Shown here: positions 1 to 6,584 of the stretch, one piece after another
How positions within the stretch are numbered: the stretch's first letter is position 1
How the letters are laid out: every line of letters starts with the position of its first letter
NCBI GenBank assembly: GCA_002382805.1
Contig: DGAD01000024.1
Location: 1 to 8,924, forward strand
Direction: 5' to 3'
Length of the DNA: 8,924 nucleotides
From: Clostridiales bacterium UBA4039
GTDB taxonomy: Bacteria > Bacillota > Clostridia > Lachnospirales > Vallitaleaceae
Made by a program: the position numbers and the translations under genes
Notes under the pieces: generated by a model
The model's database searches: none
What the model was told of the DNA's origin: nothing
The model's input: only the letters and a program-made list of their open reading frames with translations

Positions 1-18
1 CGTATGTTACTGTTCAAC
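1..18 (-). CRISPR. Partial CRISPR repeat, leader-end repeat of a second (left) array
   Basis: The first 18 bases, CGTATGTTACTGTTCAAC, are identical to positions 13-30 of the G-variant 30-nt repeat at the right side of the window, in the same orientation. The rest of this array lies beyond the left edge. If arrays are read leftward, as argued for the right array, this is the first, leader-proximal repeat and the array runs out of the window. A single partial repeat cannot by itself prove an array, but an exact 18-base match beside a cas operon makes a chance match very unlikely. Confidence 0.85.
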
Positions 19-193
19 CAATGGAAAAAGGGCATCTCAAAAACAGAAAATTTCCTTCTGCCCCCAATTTTCAGGTTATCACACATTTTTTTCCAAGTGT
101 TTTCTCTTTTTAGTTAATCACAAGACTAATCACTTGTCAAGCCATGCTAGACTATGCTTTCCATAATTGTCAGAATTTTCATGCTTGGAACTT
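19..193 (-). promoter_or_regulatory. Probable leader of the left CRISPR array
   Basis: This 175-nt stretch lies between the stop codon of the last cas gene and the left-array repeat and holds no gene. Read on the minus strand it ends directly at the start of the repeat, as a leader would. It is AT-rich, carries a candidate promoter (112-140) and, nearer the array, a short inverted repeat (CAGAA at 44-48, TTCTG at 56-60). The leader call rests on the inferred leftward polarity of the arrays. If the polarity is wrong, this would be a trailer and the 3' flank of the operon. Confidence 0.5.
112..140 (-). promoter_or_regulatory. Candidate promoter for the left CRISPR array
   Basis: On the minus strand a perfect TTGACA (135-140) is followed after 17 nt by TTAACT (112-117), which is a poor -10 (3 of 6) but is preceded by TG at the extended -10 position (TGATTAACT). 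Transcription would begin near position 105 and enter the first repeat after roughly 85 nt. An imperfect palindrome (139-159) overlaps the upstream edge of the -35. No clear terminator separates the operon end from this site, so operon read-through into the array is also possible. Confidence 0.4.
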
Positions 194-583
194 TTAATCA
201 CTCTCCATAGCTTCAGCCGTATTTTTTAGCCAAATCGAATGTTCTAATATTTCTTTCAGCACAAGCCTTTGATGCGTATGTGATGCATTAATTAACTCTA
301 TTATACATTCATTTTCATCAGTCGCATGTATAAAAGGCAATCCTATAATGATTTCAATATACCAATTGTAAAGTGATGTTTCTTCTATATCCCTCTTACC
401 TTTTTGCTGTTTTAAGTAGCACAACGTCGATATTATTCCATGTTCTTTAAATAGTATTGGAAGGCGCCGACATAAAGATTTAAACTCTGATTTTGACTCT
501 TTATTGCATTTTTCTTCGATATGATAATATGCCCATAAAGCCCGTTTTCGATTCATCTGAATAGGTAAGCTATCAATATTCAT
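194..583 (-). CDS. cmr5: Cmr5 (Cas11), free-standing small subunit of type III-B complex
   Basis: A protein of 129 residues, the usual size of Cmr5, the small alpha-helical subunit that lines the belly of type III-B complexes and helps hold guide and target RNA. The family core is seen at residues 37-58 (SLCRRLPILF, then KEHGIISTLCYL), with a C-terminal helix containing EHSIWLKNTAEAM (114-126). No membrane segment or signal peptide is seen. It aligns without gaps to the N-terminal domain of the Cmr6 fusion in the same operon (SVARDIPTLI, then RTNGLYPTLEFL), so the operon encodes two Cmr5 domains. The ATG start overlaps the second cmr4 by 11 nt and has a strong GAGGAGGT five nt upstream. It is the last gene of the operon. 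Assignment is by motif and context; Cmr5 sequences are poorly conserved. Confidence 0.82.
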   Translation of the reverse strand: MNIDSLPIQMNRKRALWAYYHIEEKCNKESKSEFKSLCRRLPILFKEHGIISTLCYLKQQKGKRDIEETSLYNWYIEIIIGLPFIHATDENECIIELINASHTHQRLVLKEILEHSIWLKNTAEAMESD

Positions 584-1454
584 GTTTTACCTCCTCAATA
601 ACCTTAAGTCTACCTTTTCCAAGGGTCGTCCAACCTCCAACAAACATCTGAAAATCTTTGCACGTCTGTTGATGCCACTTTTTCCAGAGGGTTTGCTCAC
701 TAATCTCATTCTTATTATCTTTCTTCGAACTATTTTTATAAAACACCTCTTGTGAAAAGCCATGAATATGTCCATAAAAAATCGTTCCTTCTGGCAATAA
801 CTCTACACTAAACAACCCTGAATCCTTAGCCGTACCCGTTGACTCGCTAACTCGAATTCGCGTTCTTTGCTCTGTGAAAAAGTTGGTAAAAACCTCCAAA
901 TTGTTGTGTGCCAAAACAACCAATCGTTCTTGAATATGTTTAAAAAAAGCTGATTTAAACGTGAGATCCTTTAGCAAGACACACTCAAAAGGATAATCCG
1001 CTAAATACATTCTATCTGGATATGTCGAGAAAACGAGGGCTTTATCTATACTATCTCTACTTTCACTTTCTGTAATCAGCATCTTTAGATCGTCCATAAA
1101 TTCGGTGTGCGTATCCTTGTCTATCAAATGCATATCTTGATATATTTGTTCCAATATAGGGCGCGAAGTTATAAAAGCATGAATTTTTTCAGAACATTCT
1201 ACAGGAAAAGCCACCATGTTCAAATCGCTAAAGGCTAAAATACCTGGTTGTCTATCTCCTCCATAAAGTCGCCTTTGGGTATCTCCTATGCTTCCAAGGG
1301 TTTTATGGCGGTATACACCTTTGATTGTTGTACTATCAATTTTAGGCATCCCATCTCGGTGATTTCTTTGAATCGGCATATCTATCTGACTATTGCCCGA
1401 ACTCGCTCCAACATGAATTGGTGTTAGTGCTTGATAGAATCGTGTTATTGTCAT
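573..1454 (-). CDS. cmr4: Cmr4 (Cas7 RAMP backbone), copy 2, catalytic Asp retained
   Basis: A Cas7-family RAMP protein of 293 residues, the usual Cmr4 length. Cmr4 forms the helical backbone that binds the crRNA spacer and cuts target RNA at 6-nt intervals. Visible landmarks are TPIHVGAS (11-18), IDMPIQRNH (24-32), the RAMP helix TTIKGVYR (42-49), GILAFSDLNMVAFPV (71-85) and the C-terminal Gly-rich loop GGWTTLGKGRL (273-283). Asp25, just before MPIQR, sits at the position of the catalytic Asp of characterised Cmr4 (D26 in the Pyrococcus protein, from memory), so this copy should cleave RNA. IQRNHRD departs from the common IQRERHT. The ATG shares an ATGA with the stop of the CARF nuclease gene, with GGAGGG seven nt upstream. 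It pairs with the following cmr5, as in standard III-B operons. Copy 1 lies at 6577-7461. Confidence 0.9.
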   Translation of the reverse strand: MTITRFYQALTPIHVGASSGNSQIDMPIQRNHRDGMPKIDSTTIKGVYRHKTLGSIGDTQRRLYGGDRQPGILAFSDLNMVAFPVECSEKIHAFITSRPILEQIYQDMHLIDKDTHTEFMDDLKMLITESESRDSIDKALVFSTYPDRMYLADYPFECVLLKDLTFKSAFFKHIQERLVVLAHNNLEVFTNFFTEQRTRIRVSESTGTAKDSGLFSVELLPEGTIFYGHIHGFSQEVFYKNSSKKDNKNEISEQTLWKKWHQQTCKDFQMFVGGWTTLGKGRLKVIEEVKHEY

Positions 1455-2812
1455 CGTCTATCCCTCCAATCCATATCTTCATAAAGTTCTAGAAGTTTTT
1501 CCTTAATCTCATCTATACCCCAAATCTGAATATTTGAACGGTATGCTGCACGAACTGTGGTCATAATATATTCTATATCGTTTTCTTTTTTTGCCATATT
1601 ACCGATTTCCTCATATCCTTTTTTTGACAAAGGCGTTATCAACACAGGTTTTCCATAGACCCCACCAGTCTCATACGCTGTATACATCCTAGCTTTTAAT
1701 GTATCTGATGGCGCAATTCCTGCTTTACATTCAATAATCACCAATTGCCCACTAACCGTCGTTATCACAATATCAAACTCACAAAGATCCGACCTATATG
1801 TTGACTTATCACCTCTTTTTCTGATGTTTACACTATGATATAAGCCTGTAAAAAACTTCTCTTTCCCATTATGAATGGATTGAATTGCATCTTTTGTCGC
1901 AACTAAAGTCATTTTTTCAAGCAAATATCCCCCCATATTTTTCTTATATTTTTTTATATCATCGTTAATGCTAGCAATGTATTCATCTTCCATGTCCATC
2001 TCTAGTAACATATCCCTCAAAAACTTCGATTCCTTATTCACTTGTAGTATATCTTCAACAAACTCAGTACCTTGTTTTTCAGTATCCTTCTGATGTACCT
2101 TTTGATTCAACTGTCGATAAGCCTTTTCCATGATACCCTTTTCATCCTCTGCCGATATAGGACTTTCTAAGTAATTCACTGTTGAAGTTTGGCTGGTCCT
2201 ATACCCTGCAAGTTCAAGGATGTCATCCAGCATTATATCACTTTTTGAATAATCTATCGAAAACGCTTCAAATTCCCAACCTTTATTAAAATTTGTATAA
2301 TATATCTGTTGTGTGTTCCCTTCCATATACATAATAACATCTTGACCATGGCGCTTCTGTTGCTTTTGCACCCAAGTCATAATATCTAAAAGCAGATTAC
2401 GCTGACCTCCCGTTACATTCCATAACGTTTTCCTAGGCAATAATTTTTTAGGATTTTTTAAATCGGCTGTTAGTGTATCTTGTTGATAAAACGTGTCATC
2501 CAATTCTTTTGTTAGATTACTTAGATTATTTTCCAATTCCACATTTTTTATTGTACACTTCATATTATTATTTTTTTTCTGAATATATTTGCTAAAGTTT
2601 TCGTCCCATTTGGGATTATCAAACCGCTTCATCTTGCTATTTGCTTCGCTTTTCATCTTTTTGGTCAAATTAATGATAGATAATTGACTGGAAGGATTTC
2701 TCCAATTATCTATCATCGTCAATGGCAAGTAGTTAACCACTTGATTTAAGGTAGAACAGATAACATAATTCTCCACATCTTTAAATACCTCATCATGTTT
2801 ATTCATACGCAT
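1451..2812 (-). CDS. Card1/Can2-like CARF nuclease (DUF1887-type), cyclic-oligoadenylate effector
   Basis: A 453-residue protein with the architecture of CARF effectors of the Card1/Can2 group: an N-terminal cyclic-oligoadenylate sensor and a C-terminal PD-(D/E)xK nuclease. Sensor landmarks are VICSTLNQVVNYLP (17-30), INLT (47-50) and WNVTGGQRNLLLDIM (131-145), which resembles the family's N-x-TGG-T/Q motif, followed by LDDILELAGY (195-204). Nuclease landmarks are GGYLLE (294-299, candidate Glu299), CEFDIVI (344-350, Asp347) and LVIIECKAG (357-365, Glu361 and Lys363). Family members, when bound by cOA, cut DNA and/or RNA; which substrate applies here cannot be read. The segment of about 75 residues between INLT and the TGG motif is Lys/Asn-rich and makes the protein longer than the roughly 350-400 residues I associate with the group. 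The first ATG overlaps cmr3 by 10 nt and is 6 nt from GGAGG; a second ATG at 2806 is possible. No HEPN motif is seen. Confidence 0.8.
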   Translation of the reverse strand: MRMNKHDEVFKDVENYVICSTLNQVVNYLPLTMIDNWRNPSSQLSIINLTKKMKSEANSKMKRFDNPKWDENFSKYIQKKNNNMKCTIKNVELENNLSNLTKELDDTFYQQDTLTADLKNPKKLLPRKTLWNVTGGQRNLLLDIMTWVQKQQKRHGQDVIMYMEGNTQQIYYTNFNKGWEFEAFSIDYSKSDIMLDDILELAGYRTSQTSTVNYLESPISAEDEKGIMEKAYRQLNQKVHQKDTEKQGTEFVEDILQVNKESKFLRDMLLEMDMEDEYIASINDDIKKYKKNMGGYLLEKMTLVATKDAIQSIHNGKEKFFTGLYHSVNIRKRGDKSTYRSDLCEFDIVITTVSGQLVIIECKAGIAPSDTLKARMYTAYETGGVYGKPVLITPLSKKGYEEIGNMAKKENDIEYIMTTVRAAYRSNIQIWGIDEIKEKLLELYEDMDWRDRR

Positions 2813-3906
2813 TCTTCTCCTCCCTCAAATGGTGTTATCAAAAATTGATTATAGCCCTTATATGTTCCTTCGAGTTGATTGACGATAGCCGTAAGCTTTT
2901 CAGTCCATTCTTTTGTGCTATTTTTATTGTCTCCTGTATTTTTAAGAATAAGGATACTTCCTGGAGCCAAAATCTTTTGCAAATTATTTGCCTTGTTTTC
3001 AGCCATACTATAGCTACCCATATGCTTGGGGCGTTCTGATGCCCCGCCACACACTTCTATGTTATCTATACACAGTTTTTCTCTAAGTGCTTCATGTACG
3101 GCATAGGTCATGGGTGTTGTAAGAATAAGCTTCACATAACTCCCTGTTGTTTGAAGCATTGGCTGTTCAAATACAGGATGTGCCTGTTTTTGCCAATATA
3201 TATATGCCATTTTTCTTTCTCCACCTAATTGAAGTACCCGATTGTTTTTTTGAGGTAAGTACTCCATTCGTCCACTCATAACATATCTTGCCTGACTATC
3301 TCTAAAGACAACTTGCTCGATTCGATATAGGTGGTTGTCCTTTGCCTGTCGATTATTTTGCTCTATTTCAATGCCTATTTTTTCTTCTATACAAAAAATC
3401 CTCTCCCATGAGACCAGATTTTCACCATCAATCTTTTCATTATTACAATACTGTTTAAACCCTTGTTCGGAAAGATACATTTGAGATGCTCGTGTATATG
3501 TATCATAGATATCATCTTTTGGTGTCAATGGTCGATATAGCCATTCCTTCGCATTGATTTCAATTTTTTTATACTCAGCTTTTTTAATCGCTTTTGAATT
3601 ATAAAATAAATCTATAGGTGCCGGAATCCAAAATGTACCATAACTAAAAAGTCCACTTTTTTCAATTTGAAGGTATGTATACATCGGTGGTGTCTTTTTA
3701 TTGCGTATTGAATCTAAGGCTGTCTCAAAAAGTCCCTCTCTTAAAAAGCACGAAAATAAACTTCCATAAAGTGTCGATGGATAGGGTGTAATCATAGTAG
3801 GGACTTCATTGCTGCGCTTTTTCTCGAATCGCGTCATATCTCGAAAAAACAGAACATCCATAGGAATGATCATGCCGCTAAACGCTTCCAACTTTTTATT
3901 CTTCAT
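2803..3906 (-). CDS. cmr3: Cmr3 (Cas5 group RAMP), crRNA 5'-handle-binding subunit
   Basis: This 367-residue protein matches Cmr3, the Cas5-type subunit that pairs with Cas10 at the foot of the complex and holds the crRNA 5' handle. Landmarks in order: MDVLFFRDMTRF (16-27), the typical Cmr3 opening; a TPYPSTLYGSLFS stretch (40-52), matching the family's PP-x-p-T-x-x-GalR helix; EEKIGIEI (174-181) followed by HLYRIEQVVFRD (192-203), matching the family's R-x-GI and LY...e segment; LQLGGERKMA (225-234); and APGSILIL (314-321), the usual PAGSVY-like strand, then GYNQFLI (351-357). The ATG start overlaps the end of cas10 by 11 nt, with AGGAGG about 9 nt upstream. Nothing appears truncated. Position directly after cas10 is the standard III-B order. 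Confidence 0.9.
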   Translation of the reverse strand: MKNKKLEAFSGMIIPMDVLFFRDMTRFEKKRSNEVPTMITPYPSTLYGSLFSCFLREGLFETALDSIRNKKTPPMYTYLQIEKSGLFSYGTFWIPAPIDLFYNSKAIKKAEYKKIEINAKEWLYRPLTPKDDIYDTYTRASQMYLSEQGFKQYCNNEKIDGENLVSWERIFCIEEKIGIEIEQNNRQAKDNHLYRIEQVVFRDSQARYVMSGRMEYLPQKNNRVLQLGGERKMAYIYWQKQAHPVFEQPMLQTTGSYVKLILTTPMTYAVHEALREKLCIDNIEVCGGASERPKHMGSYSMAENKANNLQKILAPGSILILKNTGDNKNSTKEWTEKLTAIVNQLEGTYKGYNQFLITPFEGGEECV

Positions 3907-5452
3907 TACTCTTGACCTCCTCTCTATGAATGCATTCTATCACTTTAAATAGGGAGAAAAAACCATCCCAATCAATGTGTAAATGTGAGTACTCATACTC
4001 TTTAAAAAAATCTAACATTGTCTTTAGATTCGTATATGATATAACAGATAATGAACTTGTTCTCTCTTGTGATAAACGTTTTATCTCATTATTAATAATG
4101 TTCTTAAAAACAACTTCTTGTGTATAGATTTCAAATGTATTCCCCAACAATCGTAATTGATATTCTAGTTGTGGTATTTTACTAAGAGAAATTGCTTTTT
4201 CACCACTTTTTCTTGCACTCAAAGCATCAAGTGTGCTTAATGCTGCCAATGTATAAGGTAAATACGAAGTATATAGGGCACCTGATCGCTGTTTTAAGGT
4301 TAAACTCAAGCCATTTTTTCCTTTGTACCTATATTTTTGTTTGGTTGCTTCCAACTGATGACGCGAGAGTTTAATTGCACTTCTAAAGTCAGTCTCATGA
4401 TGTGTCATAACTACAGCGACAGATAGCGTCACTAGTTTTTTATACCCTTCCTTTTGTAATAAATTATTGAGTTTATCCTGTTCTTCTCTTATCTCTGTTA
4501 AGACTTTTTCAATATACTGAACCGGACAAAAGAATAAGGCATCATCGCCTCCAATATATATGCGCAACTTGTTACATAAGCTTATCGCATCAAATCTTTT
4601 TTTAACTTCCTCTTCCCGTTTTTTTACTATGGATTCTATACTCTTATTCATTTCTTGAACTTGCTTTGTTAGCATGATTTGATGCTGCTTCAAGTCCGAG
4701 CCCTCTTCTAAATATGCTCCTGCCATATGTTTTCCAAAATCATCCACATCAAGCTGTATAATTCCATAGTAAGGCGTCGTAATAATTCCCTTTTTATACA
4801 GCTCGTTAGTAATGCGTTCTTGTGATTTTTCTTTTGATGCACTAACTTCTTGGAAATTAGCTTCGCTCATATTCCGCAGTGTGTTCCACGCAGCTATATC
4901 TGTTGTCGAAGGGAAGGGATGATTGTCATTTGACGCATGTTCACAATGAGAACATAGGGTCTCTTGTCCATCTACTGGTCGTTTTTTGCATTTCATACAA
5001 ATCTTTTTGCCTGTAACTATAGTTGTATTAGCTTCTTGATGTGCATCGTGCATTAGTGAATAGGCTCGATCAGCCTTTAACAACTCTAAGTGTTCATAGA
5101 CTGCTTCATACGCCCGGTCATAGGTTACCTCTTTATCTGTCCAGGGATAGATACTAATATATGTTTCTAAGTCCACATTATCATTTTTGGGGTTTTTTTC
5201 AAAAAAAAGCGCTAGTTCAAATTGATTCTTGTCAGAATAATATTCAAAAAGACAATAATTAGGTATCTGTGTACCTTTATTTTGAGGAATAATAATCGAC
5301 TTTGTATTTGACTGGGCTTCTATAAAATCAATATAGCTCTTCATCTGTCCAGTAACCGCCTGACTATTCTTGAATAAATCAGCTGTTTTTATAGACTGCA
5401 TAATATATTCTTGTATACCTGACACGGATATAAGAATCAAATACTTATTCAC
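3896..5452 (-). CDS. cmr2: Cmr2/Cas10, HD-less with intact GGDD cyclase motif
   Basis: The large type III subunit, here only 518 residues. It opens within a few residues directly on the first palm strand (YLILISVSGIQEYI, 4-17), where full-length Cmr2 proteins first carry an HD nuclease domain; that domain is absent. A zinc-finger CxxC pair follows (C152, C155, C167, C170), then HPFPSTTDIA (178-187), typical of Cmr2, the metal-binding strand IIQLDVDDFG (232-241), and the cyclase motif IYIGGDDALFF (298-308, GGDD at 301-304; bases 4541-4552). By family knowledge GGDD makes cyclic oligoadenylate when target RNA is bound, so signalling is expected but not HD-dependent ssDNA cutting. I chose GTG at 5452 because GGGAGGG lies 6 nt upstream and the protein then starts on the palm strand, one nt after the previous stop. 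An in-frame TTG at 5473 would add seven residues that overlap the binding site. Confidence 0.93.
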   Translation of the reverse strand: MNKYLILISVSGIQEYIMQSIKTADLFKNSQAVTGQMKSYIDFIEAQSNTKSIIIPQNKGTQIPNYCLFEYYSDKNQFELALFFEKNPKNDNVDLETYISIYPWTDKEVTYDRAYEAVYEHLELLKADRAYSLMHDAHQEANTTIVTGKKICMKCKKRPVDGQETLCSHCEHASNDNHPFPSTTDIAAWNTLRNMSEANFQEVSASKEKSQERITNELYKKGIITTPYYGIIQLDVDDFGKHMAGAYLEEGSDLKQHQIMLTKQVQEMNKSIESIVKKREEEVKKRFDAISLCNKLRIYIGGDDALFFCPVQYIEKVLTEIREEQDKLNNLLQKEGYKKLVTLSVAVVMTHHETDFRSAIKLSRHQLEATKQKYRYKGKNGLSLTLKQRSGALYTSYLPYTLAALSTLDALSARKSGEKAISLSKIPQLEYQLRLLGNTFEIYTQEVVFKNIINNEIKRLSQERTSSLSVISYTNLKTMLDFFKEYEYSHLHIDWDGFFSLFKVIECIHREEVKSNEE

Positions 5453-5453
5453 G

Positions 5454-6584
5454 TTAATCCCTCCCTTGTTCAAAAGTATTCACCATTGAAAACACACCAT
5501 AGCCAACACTTTTCTTCGCCCCTAAAGAAATGTCACTGATGCACTGTGAAAAGTATTCGATAACAGTCTTGTTGTCAAGCAAATCATTTGCTCTTTCAGT
5601 CGCTGACTTATCAATACTAATATGAACTTTAAATTTAGCACCTTTTTTTACACTAATCATCTTGATTGGATTGGCTTTACTTTGTACGTCCTCTTCCTCT
5701 TCACTCATTGGTGTAAATCCATCAAGAGTAAGTTCAAGGGAATTGTTATGCTCTAAGCTTGGATATGCATCCCAAAAAATAAGTCTGCCTTGTTGTCCCC
5801 CCTCTGCTTCCACCTTTCCAAAGAGTTCATTAATTACATCCAAAGTTATGCCTTCAACTTCATGGGTCAGATAGGCTCTAAACGCTCCTTTTAAAGTGCT
5901 TGCAGGTATAAAAGGTATTCCTAAAATATGATCTAATTTCATCGAACTTTCTCGAACACTCGGTTCACCTAAACCTATGATAAGGTTTGTCAATAAAGTC
6001 ATCGTTTGAGAACATATCTCTATATCATATGTAGCGGCATATGTTTGTATCATATTTTCCTTATCTTTGATTGCTTTAGCCACTTGCTCCAACGTTTCTT
6101 CTTTTGAGTCCTTCCATACATGTTCCAGATCAATCGTAATCTTATGGGCATTTTTGTTGCTATTTGTTTGATAACAAAAACCTTTGTCAAATTTCAATTT
6201 ATAATTTTTACTATAAAAAAGACTTTTATGTCTATTTTTTATTTTCTCATACTGTTGGCTTGATTTAACATTTTCTTCATCCTTCACATCTTTATCTAAC
6301 AAAGTCAATGCTTCTATCACTTTAATCATATAATCATAGGCTAATTTAGTTGTAATTGGAGACATTAACTCCTTATCATCTAAGTATTGTACGAGTAAAC
6401 TATAAAAAAAAGGACTTGGTGATTTTTTATATGCCAAAAACTCCAATGTTGGATATAAGCCATTGGTTCGAATAAGGGTTGGGATATCTCGCGCTACAGA
6501 TATAAGTTCTTGATTGTTAAGCTTATGTTCTTGGCTCTTTTTATCATCAATGAACTTCAGTTGTTGTAAAATGTCCTTATGCAT
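5454..6584 (-). CDS. cmr6: Cmr5-Cmr6 fusion (Cas11 domain joined to Cas7-type Cmr6)
   Basis: This 376-residue protein has two parts. Residues about 24-105 look like Cmr5: SVARDIPTLI (29-38), RTNGLYPTLEFLAYKK (39-54) and a later helix MIKVIEALTLLDKDVK (86-101) align with the free Cmr5 at 194-583. Residues about 195-370 are Cmr6, the terminal Cas7-type RAMP: LIIGLGEPSVRE (201-212), LGIPFIPASTLKGAFRAYL (221-239), ELFG (253-256), GRLIFWDAYP (266-275) and LGAKKSVGYGVF (354-365). A charged Lys/Glu/Asn-rich region (about 105-190) joins them. The reading frame is open throughout, so this is a real fusion in the DNA. ATG at 6584 is preferred: AAGGGGGA lies 7 nt upstream and it overlaps the first cmr4 by 8 nt. 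An upstream in-frame GTG (6608) would begin before that binding site. The fusion would fix one small subunit beside the top cap of the complex (inference). Confidence 0.87.
   Translation of the reverse strand: MHKDILQQLKFIDDKKSQEHKLNNQELISVARDIPTLIRTNGLYPTLEFLAYKKSPSPFFYSLLVQYLDDKELMSPITTKLAYDYMIKVIEALTLLDKDVKDEENVKSSQQYEKIKNRHKSLFYSKNYKLKFDKGFCYQTNSNKNAHKITIDLEHVWKDSKEETLEQVAKAIKDKENMIQTYAATYDIEICSQTMTLLTNLIIGLGEPSVRESSMKLDHILGIPFIPASTLKGAFRAYLTHEVEGITLDVINELFGKVEAEGGQQGRLIFWDAYPSLEHNNSLELTLDGFTPMSEEEEDVQSKANPIKMISVKKGAKFKVHISIDKSATERANDLLDNKTVIEYFSQCISDISLGAKKSVGYGVFSMVNTFEQGRD
5459..5465 (-). promoter_or_regulatory. Ribosome binding site deciding the GTG start of cas10
   Basis: GGGAGGG followed by six nt (ATTAAC) and then GTG. 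The site lies inside the end of the cmr5-cmr6 gene and downstream of the alternative TTG, which therefore is unlikely to be the true start. Confidence 0.65.

Noticed and set aside
139..159. Imperfect palindrome (AAGC...GCTT) as operon terminator or operator
   Set aside because: The stem is short with a bulged base and no T tract follows on the minus strand. It overlaps the -35 hexamer, but there is no second copy to support an operator.
5035..5060. His-Asp dipeptide in Cas10 (H135-D136) as a remnant HD nuclease
   Set aside because: It lies just before the zinc knuckle, not at the N-terminus, and lacks the surrounding HD-domain motifs. It looks like a chance dipeptide.
5470..5473. Upstream TTG start for cas10
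   Set aside because: It would place the ribosome binding site GGGAGGG inside the coding sequence and add seven residues (Gly/Asn-rich, not family-like). GTG at 5452 has proper spacing.
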